Below are positions 1-6,997 of a DNA stretch of 6,997 nt, one piece after another; position 1 is the stretch's first letter, and every line of letters starts with the position of its first letter. The translations under genes were made by a program, and so were the position numbers. The notes under the pieces were generated by a model. It was not told the DNA's origin. It did not search any database and saw only the letters and a list, made by a program, of their open reading frames with translations. The stretch comes from Bacteroidota bacterium (GTDB lineage: Bacteria > Bacteroidota > Bacteroidia > Chitinophagales > Chitinophagaceae), in the NCBI GenBank assembly GCA_023440945.1, contig JAEZRL010000053.1, positions 1 to 6,997 of the forward strand. The letters are read 5' to 3'.

Positions 1-575
1 GCTTCTGCCTCGCTGATCACAAAATCATATATCTCTGATTCTTTTGCCCTCGGATGCTGAAGATAAGTGGGATCGCCTTTCAGGTCGTAAACCAATGGGT
101 CCAGAATAAGCGGAACACCTCCCATTCTCTTTACCATTTCGAAATAGAAGTTTGCCCGTAAAAATCTGCCTTCGGCTAAAAATCTCGCTTTATCTTCCGG
201 ACTTAACTTGGTTGCGGCGCTATCTCTTTGAATAAACAAATTCAAATCTCTGATATAAGAATAGCTGTCGCCCCAGTTAACTGCCCATTCGCCATAATCC
301 CAGCCTGTTCTTTGAACAATAAAATAGCTTCCGTTTTCAGAAGGGAAACTTTCGCTGAAATCAGCAAAGCTTCTCCATCCGTTATCAAGACCGGAAAAAT
401 CAAGCTGACGATTATAAAGATCACCAAGTACAGAAAGTACCAATGCCGGATCGGAGAAAGCCACATCTTCCGGTATTACCTGCGTTGGCGGAATATCCAA
501 AAATTCTGTATCCTTTTTGCATCCCGCTATGCTTATAAAGAATGCGGCCGCTATAATTGGAATATATTTTTTCAT
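1..575 (-). CDS. SusD/RagB-family surface lipoprotein, N-terminal part (cut by window edge)
   Basis: This is the glycan-binding lipoprotein that forms the lid of a SusC transporter on the outer membrane. Reading down from the ATG at 573-575 gives 191 uninterrupted codons that run off the left edge, so the C-terminal part (usually 300 or more further residues) is missing. Residues 1-19 form a lipoprotein signal: MKKY, a hydrophobic stretch, then the lipobox IAGC with the lipidated Cys at 19, followed by KKD. The family hallmark is at residues 135-157, EGRFLRANFYFEMVKR followed by MGGVPLI, which is typical of the SusD N-terminal TPR-like helices. The segment around 92-117 (WDYGEW to LNLFIQ) also fits SusD. 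It lies directly downstream of a susC gene, the standard pairing. No strong Shine-Dalgarno is visible; the region before the ATG is A-rich, as is common in Bacteroidota. The family is secure, but the ligand cannot be read from this fragment. Confidence 0.95.
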   Translation of the reverse strand, partial: MKKYIPIIAAAFFISIAGCKKDTEFLDIPPTQVIPEDVAFSDPALVLSVLGDLYNRQLDFSGLDNGWRSFADFSESFPSENGSYFIVQRTGWDYGEWAVNWGDSYSYIRDLNLFIQRDSAATKLSPEDKARFLAEGRFLRANFYFEMVKRMGGVPLILDPLVYDLKGDPTYLQHPRAKESEIYDFVISEAE

Positions 576-685
576 CTGAATTTCATTTTTTTGTTTTTAA
601 ACACCAGATGGAACCTCGCATTTACATCTCATTTGTTAAAGATCTTTGTGCTCGGTTTCCCAGTAAATCTTTTGCGTTGTAATTA
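576..685 (-). other. susC-susD intergenic spacer, no gene seen
   Basis: This 110-bp gap separates the susC stop from the susD ATG. It contains no ORF of note, no CAAAnnTA string on the plus strand (which would be a Bacteroidota -7 element on the minus strand), and no hairpin plus U-tract terminator. The only small symmetrical element is the 10-bp palindrome aaagatcttt at 638-647. The minus-strand sequence just before susD is A-rich, which can act as a ribosome-binding region in Bacteroidota. The two genes are probably co-transcribed. Confidence 0.5.
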
Positions 686-3600
686 TTATAATGAAAGATT
701 TACACCCACATTAAATACCCTGTTTTGAGGAAACTGTAACCCATTATCATCTGCAATCTCAGGATCTATTCCATACTGTTTCAAATTATCAATAGAGAAT
801 GCATTATATACATTGAGATAGAACCGGGCACGCTGAATTCTTGCTCTTTTTATAAGAGACTGAGGTAAGGCATATCCTAACTCCAGGGTTCTTGCTCTTA
901 ATTGAGTTACGTTGTGTATCCAGAAAGTACTGTTACGATCGTAATCGCTGTGACCGGTACCGGGATTATCTCTGGTTGCAGGGTATTTACCAGGTATCCA
1001 CGGACTTGTTGGATCGAGTGGATTTTGATGATGCCATCTGTCTGTAAATATCTTGTTGAGATTACCGCCATTTTGGAAAGCCCAACGCATTTCCCAGTTC
1101 TGATTCCAGCTATAATTTGCAGCACCGGAAAAATCAGCATGAAAATCAAATCCTTTGTAAACTGCGCTTATGTTTAAGCCGAAGTTGATCATCGGCTGAG
1201 TTCCTAAACCATAACCAATCGGCCTTTGGTCATAATCATCAATTTTACCATCTCCATTGAAATCTTTATAAATAAGATCTCCCGGCAATAACGTTCTGTT
1301 TCCTTTGCCATCAATGTTAACAGGATAATTATTGATTTGTTCCTGTGATGTAAACTGTCCTATTGCTGTATAGCCCCAGGTGAAATTAGAAAAACGTTCT
1401 TCTCCTGAATTGCGGTATTCATCCCAGGAATTAGAGAATACGGGATTATAAGATTCGAGATTTTTAGAACGTGTGAAGGAAATATTACCTCCTACATTAA
1501 ACATTACCTCGTTGATCTTGCCGTTATAGGCTAAAGAAACTTCTTCGCCATACTGAGCATCACTTCTCAGGTTTTCCATTGGTAACTGGTAACCTATTTC
1601 AACAGGCACCACAACATCTGTTTTTGACTGAGGAATACCTGTACGTTTTCTATAGAAATAATCGAAGGTTCCGGTAAGTTTTCCATTGAATAAAGCAAAG
1701 TCAACACCTATATCTGCTAAACGGCTCTTCAACCAGGTAAGATTGGTTGTTGGCACGCCTTTATCTCTTGAAACAGTAACGGAGTTACCATCTAAAATAG
1801 CTATACCCTGGTTGTAATTATATCCCGGCAAATAAGCATAAGGTGCAACAATAGGATTGTTGTTATCATAAGGATTGGTATCATCACCCAAAATGCCATA
1901 AGAACCTCTAAACTTTAAGTCGGTAAGAATATGCCTTTTGTTGCCAAGAAGATTCTGGAAGAAATCTTCCTGCGTAATACGCCATCCAGCAGATACACCA
2001 GGGAAATAACCTACACGGTGGCCGGGAGGGAATAAATAAGAAGCATCGCGTCTTCCTGAAAATTCAAGGAAGTAAGTATTGGCATAATTGTAAGTAACAC
2101 GGGCTACATAACCTATTCTTGCGGTTTTATCATCACTGTCGTCATACGTATCTGCGGTAGGGAAATAGATAAGCGGAAGGTTATTCGAAATAGGCGAAGC
2201 ATGTATCCAGTTTCTTAAACGATGTGTTGTTAATCTTTCCGCAACAACTGTTGCACTGATAGAATGATCGCCAAAGTTATTATTATAGCTTACTTGTCCC
2301 TGCAATGTAGTATTGATCTGTTTTATTTGTTCACGTTCACGCCAGGGATTGGTACTACCACCGGATGGCACATACGTGTCTGTTGAATCAATATACTTGT
2401 AACCGTTATAGGTGTATTCGTGGTTGTTCAATAAAAGATCAGCGATATAGTAAGAATATACACCTCTCAAAGTAAGACCTTTAATACCCGGCACCTCAAA
2501 ATCTGCATGAAAATTTGTTTGCAGTTCACGCCAGTCACTGCGATACTTACCCGAAATTCTTTCATTCAAATAAGCATAGTTTGTTTCAATATGTCCGATA
2601 TCGTTGAGATAAGCAGGATTATCATTGGCATAAGGTCTTTCCAGCGGTGTATTTCTCAACACGGCAAAACGAGCCAGCCAGTAATCATCCAAACCAGGAA
2701 CACCCGGATTTTCACGACTTTCAATTCTTCCGTTAAGATCCAATCCCACTTTTAGTCCTGTAGCCACTTTTGCCGTAACATTTGATTGAATGTTGCTCCG
2801 GTTGAACTTATATTCCTTACCTAATACTGAGTTTTGGTAAAAATTAGTACCTGAAACATAATAGTTCACTTTATCTGAACCACCATTAATATTTACATTG
2901 ATAGAGTTTTGAGGAGCAAAGTTGTTGCTCATGATAAACTTGCGCCAGTCAAAGCTTCTGTATTCAGGGCCGGCCGCAGCACCTTGTTTGTATTTATCCA
3001 ATTCTTCCTGCGTGATATTGGTACTTCCATTACTATTTACCTGCGCTTCTGCCAGGTAACTCATGTAATCGTAAGAATTGTTCACTACATTAGGAAAACG
3101 GAACCATTGCTGCCAACCGGAATAAGCATCGATATTAATATTGTTTTTACCGGTGCTTCCTTTTTTTGTTGTTACCACCACAACTCCATTTGCAGCACGC
3201 ACACCATAGATGGCGGCCGAAGCATCTTTAAGAATAGAAATACTTTCAATATCGTTTGGAGCAAGATTATTGAACTGACCTGCATCCTGCTGAATACCAT
3301 CAATTACAAACAAAGGATTCCCCATGTTCCTGATTTGGATATTAGCTGCAGAACCCGGCCTGCCATCAGGCATCCTGAAAGTAACGCCCGGCAGTTTACC
3401 TGCCAGTGTTGTACTTACGGTTGAACCGCCGTGAACCCTGTCTATGTCTTTTGCTGTAACAGTAGAAATAGCACCAGTTACAGAACCTCTCTTTTGTGTA
3501 CCGTAACCAACCACCACCACATCATTCAAACCGGAAACATCGGGAACTAGTATAATGTCGTAATTCGGTGCTCCTGTAAGATTTTGTGTGAAAGTCTTCA

Positions 3601-3823
3601 TACCAACAAAAGAGAAACTAAGCTTGGTATCCTGTGCTGTAACAGGAATACTAAAAGTTCCGTCTGCATCTGTTATCGCATTTCTTTTGGAATTATCTGT
3701 AGAAACAGTTACGCCCTGCAACGGTCGCTGGGAGGACGAATCAATAACTCTTCCCGTGATTGTGGTTTGCGCCTGCGCAGTAAAAGAAAATAACAGGAGA
3801 AATGCACCGAGCAGGTATTTCAT
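686..3823 (-). CDS. SusC/RagA-family TonB-linked outer membrane transporter
   Basis: This is a complete 1045-residue TonB-dependent transporter of the SusC class, which imports oligosaccharides across the outer membrane with its SusD partner. From the chosen start, residues 1-19 are a signal peptide (MKYLLGAFLLLFSFTAQAQ, cleavage near AQA/Q). Residues about 21-95 are a carboxypeptidase-regulatory-like beta domain (TITGRVIDSS, then DADGTFSIP). The SusC signature follows at 101-120 (DVVVVGYGTQKRGSVTGAIS). The plug spans about 113-225, with LFVIDGIQQD at 171-180 and the segment SISILKDASAAIYGVRAANG at 194-213. The remainder is the 22-strand barrel, including a DFNGDGKIDDYD loop and a C-terminal strand ending VGVNLSL. 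The frame is open upstream to 3946, but any start there would place the hydrophobic signal about 40 residues inside the protein and overlap galK, so the ATG at 3821-3823 is preferred. Length and domains are normal and no disruption is seen. The substrate is inferred only from its neighbours. Confidence 0.96.
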   Translation of the reverse strand: MKYLLGAFLLLFSFTAQAQTTITGRVIDSSSQRPLQGVTVSTDNSKRNAITDADGTFSIPVTAQDTKLSFSFVGMKTFTQNLTGAPNYDIILVPDVSGLNDVVVVGYGTQKRGSVTGAISTVTAKDIDRVHGGSTVSTTLAGKLPGVTFRMPDGRPGSAANIQIRNMGNPLFVIDGIQQDAGQFNNLAPNDIESISILKDASAAIYGVRAANGVVVVTTKKGSTGKNNINIDAYSGWQQWFRFPNVVNNSYDYMSYLAEAQVNSNGSTNITQEELDKYKQGAAAGPEYRSFDWRKFIMSNNFAPQNSINVNINGGSDKVNYYVSGTNFYQNSVLGKEYKFNRSNIQSNVTAKVATGLKVGLDLNGRIESRENPGVPGLDDYWLARFAVLRNTPLERPYANDNPAYLNDIGHIETNYAYLNERISGKYRSDWRELQTNFHADFEVPGIKGLTLRGVYSYYIADLLLNNHEYTYNGYKYIDSTDTYVPSGGSTNPWREREQIKQINTTLQGQVSYNNNFGDHSISATVVAERLTTHRLRNWIHASPISNNLPLIYFPTADTYDDSDDKTARIGYVARVTYNYANTYFLEFSGRRDASYLFPPGHRVGYFPGVSAGWRITQEDFFQNLLGNKRHILTDLKFRGSYGILGDDTNPYDNNNPIVAPYAYLPGYNYNQGIAILDGNSVTVSRDKGVPTTNLTWLKSRLADIGVDFALFNGKLTGTFDYFYRKRTGIPQSKTDVVVPVEIGYQLPMENLRSDAQYGEEVSLAYNGKINEVMFNVGGNISFTRSKNLESYNPVFSNSWDEYRNSGEERFSNFTWGYTAIGQFTSQEQINNYPVNIDGKGNRTLLPGDLIYKDFNGDGKIDDYDQRPIGYGLGTQPMINFGLNISAVYKGFDFHADFSGAANYSWNQNWEMRWAFQNGGNLNKIFTDRWHHQNPLDPTSPWIPGKYPATRDNPGTGHSDYDRNSTFWIHNVTQLRARTLELGYALPQSLIKRARIQRARFYLNVYNAFSIDNLKQYGIDPEIADDNGLQFPQNRVFNVGVNLSL

Positions 3824-3844
3824 CTTAATTTTCGTTTGCCGCTT

Positions 3845-3872
3845 CCTGGGGGGCGCCTCGCAATGAGCCAGG
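3845..3872 (-). promoter_or_regulatory. GC-rich inverted repeat in the susC leader
   Basis: The galK-susC gap holds a short GC-rich block that stands out from its AT-rich surroundings. The arms CCTGG (3845-3849) and CCAGG (3868-3872) are exact inverted repeats, and an inner CTC/GAG pair could extend the stem past a 7-nt bulge. A run of six G (3848-3853) and the palindrome GGCGCC lie inside. On the transcript the structure ends 21 nt before the susC ATG and is not followed by a U-tract, so it does not look like an intrinsic terminator. It could affect translation or mRNA processing of susC, or be a trimmed copy of a dispersed palindromic repeat. The inverted repeat is visible; its function is not. 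Confidence 0.3.
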
Positions 3873-3914
3873 GATAATGTGTGCAACCAATTTTTCATAA
3901 TGCAAGTTTTAAAT

Positions 3915-5111
3915 TTATAAATGTGAGGGATAAGAATTTTGAACATTCGTCATCAAAGTTGTGCCATTGCCGGTGCTAACCTTATAAGCTGATAGTTCAC
4001 GTTTCATTTCCTTTTCATAAGCTTCAGTTAACTCTTTAATAAGATCAGTCACCTTATCTTCTTTAATTAAATTAATCGTGCATCCACCAAAGCCTCCACC
4101 CATCATTCTTGCACCTAGAACATAATCTTTGTCTTTTACTTCATCAACCAAAAAATCCAGCTCCGCACAGCTCACCTCATATTCTTTGCTCAGGCCTTCA
4201 TGACTTCTAAACATTAATCTTCCAAAATCTGCCAAGTCATTTTGTTTGAGATATTCGCATCCTTTTAAAACACGGTTGTTTTCATCCATAACATACCGGC
4301 AACGACGATAAATGAGAGCATCTGCAGGTAATACAAATTCTTCCAGCATGGCAAGTGTTACATCCCTTAAAGAAGTAACTGACGGAATATGTTTACGAAC
4401 TATATCAACGCCGGCAGCACATTGTTCTCTTCGTTCATTATAAGCCGTTGCAGCGAGAGAATGTTTTACATTCGTATCAAATAAAACAATGGCATAACCA
4501 TTAATGTTTAAAGGAATGTATTCATAATCAAGTGTTTTGCAATCGAGTTTTATAAGATGATCTGCCTTGCCAAACACACTTGCAAACTGATCCATGATAC
4601 CACATTGCACACCTGGAAATTCATGCTCTGCTTTCTGGGCCAGTTTTACCAACGAAAGCTTATCCAATCCTGCATTTATCAATTCATTCAGACCAAAAGC
4701 CATTGCACATTCAACAGCCGCAGAAGAAGAGAGACCTGAACCAACAGGTACATCAGACGTAAGGGCTGCATCAAAACCTTTTAGTTGAAAACCTTTTTGT
4801 ACAAATTGTGCCGCAACGCCTAATAAATAGTCTGTCCATTCACCTGTTTTATGGATGGAATTAATATTGGTTGAATACTTTTTATCGAGATCAACCGCAT
4901 AAAGATTTATGTTCTCATCTTTCCTTGGGGTGAGAAGAATATAAGCTGATTTATCAATCGCGGCGGGTAAAACAAAACCGTTGTTGTAATCCGTATGTTC
5001 ACCGATCATGTTTATTCTGCCCGGTGAACACGCCAGAATGGTTTCTTCAGTGATATATGGTTTAAGCTTATCCAGTGGAAACATTATGGTATTTTTAGTT
5101 ACAGTTTGCAT
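3915..5111 (-). CDS. galK: Galactokinase (GHMP kinase family)
   Basis: This cytoplasmic enzyme phosphorylates alpha-D-galactose at C1 with ATP, the first committed step of the Leloir pathway. The protein is complete at 398 residues, close to the roughly 380-400 usual for bacterial GalK. The galactokinase signature is at 31-45 (GRINMIGEHTDYNNG), with E38, H39 and D41 in the sugar-binding GEHTD motif. The ATP-binding GHMP motif PVGSGLSSSAA is at 122-132. The catalytic Asp is D174 in GIMDQ, and the conserved YNERREQC follows at 224-231. The third GHMP motif, GARMMGGGFGGC, is at 333-344. The start at 5111 has an A/G-rich stretch (AGAAAAG) just upstream; Met10 (5084) is a possible alternative start. 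It follows the hydrolase gene by 18 bp and precedes susC by 91 bp, which suggests co-expression with glycan uptake. Galactose-binding residues argue against a related sugar kinase such as mevalonate or arabinokinase. Confidence 0.97.
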   Translation of the reverse strand: MQTVTKNTIMFPLDKLKPYITEETILACSPGRINMIGEHTDYNNGFVLPAAIDKSAYILLTPRKDENINLYAVDLDKKYSTNINSIHKTGEWTDYLLGVAAQFVQKGFQLKGFDAALTSDVPVGSGLSSSAAVECAMAFGLNELINAGLDKLSLVKLAQKAEHEFPGVQCGIMDQFASVFGKADHLIKLDCKTLDYEYIPLNINGYAIVLFDTNVKHSLAATAYNERREQCAAGVDIVRKHIPSVTSLRDVTLAMLEEFVLPADALIYRRCRYVMDENNRVLKGCEYLKQNDLADFGRLMFRSHEGLSKEYEVSCAELDFLVDEVKDKDYVLGARMMGGGFGGCTINLIKEDKVTDLIKELTEAYEKEMKRELSAYKVSTGNGTTLMTNVQNSYPSHL

Positions 5112-5129
5112 GTCTTTTCTAATGATTAA

Positions 5130-6188
5130 TTATGGCTTGCTCGTAAGTTCTTTTATTAAATCAGTTTCTTCTGAACGATAGGGTGTGCCGTCTTTTCGGA
5201 ATATTTCGTGAAACCACACTTTTGGATCATCTCCATTTGGCATCGGTGTATCCCAGGCATATTTTGTATTCGTTTTACCTTCTACCAATCCCCAGTTGAT
5301 GGCAGCCACAAAATTCTTTTTGAGCATAGGCATTACAGTTTCAAAAGTGCTGTTGCGTGTACGGGCCATATACTCTGTGCACAATAATGGACGGCCATAT
5401 TTACGAAGTGTATCTATTGTATGCTGATGTATATCCACAGGATTGTAATCATGATAAGTGATAATATCAGAGTTGGCTAACTGATAGGTATTAAATTCAG
5501 TAAGATCCTTACTCCAGATGCCAGCACTTAATGGCTGCGAAGGATTGATTTCCCTGCCCCACGTAAATATTTTTTTCAGTAAAGGCAAGCTTTTGCTACC
5601 ATAACCTGAGTTACCAGGTTCGTTGTATAAGTCCCACAGCAAAATGCGTTTATCATCTTTGAAACTTGTCATTACATCTTTTACATATTGTTCGAGTGTA
5701 TCTACCAGTTTTGGTTCATCGTAATACAACTGCCCTGGATCTCTTATCCAGCCTGAATTATGAACACCAGTTTTTGGTGCAGGTTGCTTGCCAGCGTGAT
5801 AAGTAGGATTCCAGCAATCATCAAAAAACACGAACATGGTAACAATGCCATGATTATCGGCGATAGACAAATATTTATTCATCCTGTCTTTAAAGCCTTG
5901 TGGATCCTGCTGCCAGGCTACATGATGCAAAAACACTCTCATGCAGTTCAGTCCGATGGATTCTGCATAACCTAATTCCCGGTTTATTGTAGCAGTATCA
6001 AAGGTTTCAGCCTGCCACATTTCAAGCTGGTTAATAGCAGTGCTGGGGGTAAAATCAGCCCCACGCAGCCAATCTTTTTTATCTTACCATTCATTCGCCT
6101 GGTCTTTTGTCCATACAGGACGCACTTCTTGTGCAAAAGCACAACTAAGTGCAGTAATGAAAATCAGGCTTAACAAGATTTTCTTCAT
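5130..6188 (-). pseudogene. Secreted clan GH-A (cellulase-like) glycoside hydrolase interrupted by a nonsense codon
   Basis: Read from the ATG at 6186-6188, the frame encodes a 352-codon secreted hydrolase, but codon 35 is TAA (6084-6086). Residues 1-19 are a clear signal peptide (MKKILLSLIFITALSCAFA), followed by QEVRPVWTKDQANEW and then the stop. The same frame resumes with DKKDWLRGADFTPSTAINQ and runs intact to the true stop at 5130-5132. In full-length numbering, the likely acid/base Glu is E190 in LLWDLYNEPG, the conserved TYHDY lies near 244-248, and the likely nucleophile is E272 in LLCTEYMAR. These are clan GH-A (beta/alpha)8-barrel hallmarks. From memory, relatives annotated as cellulase-family or 1,4-beta-xylanase proteins share this layout. 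The first ATG after the stop (6018-6020, Met57) would give a 296-residue protein without export signal or first barrel strand, with no convincing ribosome-binding site. A TAT or TAC Tyr codon is the probable ancestor. Substrate specificity is not readable. Confidence 0.85.
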
Positions 6189-6219
6189 TCTATTTATTTT
6201 ATGCTTTTTATCGACTCTA

Positions 6220-6997
6220 TCATTTCTTACTCATGTCGTTGTTTACTACAACCGGGAACGCAGATATTCTTAACCGTGCTGCACCCATCGGTATCAAAGT
6301 GATATTTTCTGTTTTTGTATCAACAGCTACCGGGCTTTGTGGTAATATTCCGCACAAGCCACACTGGTCTATTGTCCACTGCGGAATTTGTTTGCCTTTT
6401 GCCTTTATTTCAATAGGAACATTTTGTTGCGTAAAAGGAAAATCATCTTTTGGCCAATGTTTCTTCACTACTTCAAAAGAAGAAGGATTATTTATTTCGT
6501 TTTGCAACACACCATAATTCCAATCGCTGCCGGGGTGAATTTCAAAAGCCGGCCATTTACTTGCATCCGCATTCGGCTGCCATTTTGAATCGCCGATAGC
6601 AGTTGCCTTGCTATCCAATTTTTTATACTCTTCTTTTATCTTGAGTGAGAAAGTTAGAGGGCCATAATTAACACTTACACTGTTCTTGTTTTCTGTCCAT
6701 TTGGTTACATCAATTTGCATAGGCAGAACCAATCTTACAACATCGTTCTGCTTCCAGGTTCTTTCGATTTTTGTGTAAGAAGATGGCGTGTTCTCATGTT
6801 GAATAAGTTCATTATTTACATACAGCTTTGCATCGCTGCACCATTTTGGAATACGTAAGTACAAAGGAAACTTCGAAGGCTGCGATGTTGAAACCCGGAT
6901 GTTTATTTCGTTCTCAAAAGGATAATGTGTTTCTTCTTTTAATGTAACAGTATTGCCATCGCCTACTTTAGCTGTTACACTGCAACTGTTATACAAC
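6220..6997 (-). CDS. GH127-like (DUF1680) beta-L-arabinofuranosidase, C-terminal part (cut by window edge)
   Basis: This is the last 258 codons of a large secreted glycoside hydrolase, with the stop at 6220-6222; the frame is open to the right edge. The first full codon (6994-6996) is TTG inside LYNSCSVTAKVGDG and is an internal Leu, not a start. Recognisable GH127 family features are the beta-sandwich stretch PLYLRIPKWCSDAKLYVNNE (44-63), a TWKQNDVVRLVLPMQI strand pair (84-99), the VNYGPLTFSLKI motif (109-120), the SDWNYGVL segment (157-164) and a late PMGAARLRISAFP (236-248). The helical barrel with the Zn-binding cysteines and catalytic residues of the family lies upstream of the window, so activity cannot be judged. 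Characterised family members release beta-L-arabinofuranose from plant glycans or glycoproteins. It lies 31 bp upstream of the next hydrolase, consistent with one operon. Family assignment is fairly secure, but the subfamily (GH127 against a relative such as GH146) is not. Confidence 0.85.
   Translation of the reverse strand, partial: LYNSCSVTAKVGDGNTVTLKEETHYPFENEINIRVSTSQPSKFPLYLRIPKWCSDAKLYVNNELIQHENTPSSYTKIERTWKQNDVVRLVLPMQIDVTKWTENKNSVSVNYGPLTFSLKIKEEYKKLDSKATAIGDSKWQPNADASKWPAFEIHPGSDWNYGVLQNEINNPSSFEVVKKHWPKDDFPFTQQNVPIEIKAKGKQIPQWTIDQCGLCGILPQSPVAVDTKTENITLIPMGAARLRISAFPVVVNNDMSKK

Larger units (their letters stand above)
1..6997 (-). other. Polysaccharide utilization locus segment, probable single operon
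   Basis: All five genes lie on the minus strand in the order GH127-like hydrolase, GH-A hydrolase, galK, susC, susD, with gaps of 31, 18, 91 and 110 bp. None of the gaps holds the string CAAA on the plus strand, so none has a TAnnTTTG -7 element for the minus strand, and none has a hairpin followed by a U-tract. This supports one transcript that begins beyond the right edge and continues past the left edge. No regulator (hybrid two-component sensor, ECF sigma/anti-sigma pair or SusR-like protein) is visible here. Confidence 0.75.

Noticed and set aside
242..466. Minus-strand 74-codon ORF with a hydrophobic look
   Set aside because: It is an alternative frame within susD, whose own frame carries the lipobox and the SusD motif.
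228..728. Plus-strand 166-codon ORF across the susD start and susC end
   Set aside because: It overlaps the SusD signal peptide and N-terminal domain on the other strand, and its translation looks like reverse-frame noise with no domain.
2909..3424. Plus-strand 171-codon ORF opposite susC
   Set aside because: It lies wholly antisense to well-supported susC codons, its protein has no recognisable domain and is Cys/Ile-rich in the way of a shadow frame, and it has no convincing start signal.
3845..3872. Intrinsic terminator between galK and susC
   Set aside because: The hairpin is followed by A/G-rich sequence on the transcript, with no U-tract.
3954..3961. Possible -7 promoter element CAACTTTG upstream of susC (minus strand)
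   Set aside because: It differs from TAnnTTTG at the first base, lies inside galK coding sequence, and has no TTG at a suitable -33 distance.
5130..6020. The hydrolase as a normal 296-residue gene starting at Met57
   Set aside because: The same frame extends upstream through one TAA to a clear signal peptide, and the sequence between is typical of the family, so Met57 is most likely internal.
6233..6588. Plus-strand ORFs opposite the GH127-like gene
   Set aside because: They are antisense to a recognisable conserved protein and have no family features of their own.

Overview
The window is a piece of a Bacteroidota polysaccharide utilization locus (PUL). The evidence is an adjacent SusC/SusD pair, secreted glycoside hydrolases and a galactokinase, all on the minus strand and closely spaced. 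The moderately AT-rich composition, the weak A-rich ribosome-binding regions and the style of the SusC protein fit Sphingobacteriia/Chitinophagia (for example Chitinophagaceae). The genus cannot be told from this sequence.

Reading in the direction of transcription (right to left), the window holds five genes. First is the C-terminal part of a GH127-like beta-L-arabinofuranosidase (6997-6220), whose start lies beyond the right edge. Second is a secreted clan GH-A, cellulase-like glycoside hydrolase (6188-5130), whose reading frame is broken by an in-frame TAA at codon 35. Third is a complete galactokinase, galK (5111-3915). Fourth is a complete SusC-type TonB-dependent outer-membrane transporter (3823-686). 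Fifth is the first 191 codons of a SusD-type surface lipoprotein (575-1), cut by the left edge. Gaps are 31, 18, 91 and 110 bp. None contains a TAnnTTTG-type -7 element or a hairpin followed by a U-tract on the minus strand, so one operon is the simplest reading.

The working model is that SusD captures an oligosaccharide at the surface and SusC imports it using TonB energy. The hydrolases trim arabinose and other sugars, and GalK phosphorylates released galactose in the cytoplasm for the Leloir pathway. The gene mix points towards an arabinose- and galactose-containing plant glycan such as an arabinogalactan or pectic side chain, but no galactosidase is in view, so the substrate is inferred.

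The most notable observation is the nonsense codon in the second hydrolase. It separates the signal peptide from an otherwise intact catalytic domain, and a caller that takes the next ATG would hide it by reporting a shorter, signal-less protein. Second is a GC-rich, hairpin-forming block in the susC leader, which also extends the susC frame upstream into galK. I see no CRISPR array, RNA gene, insertion sequence or clearly new system here.
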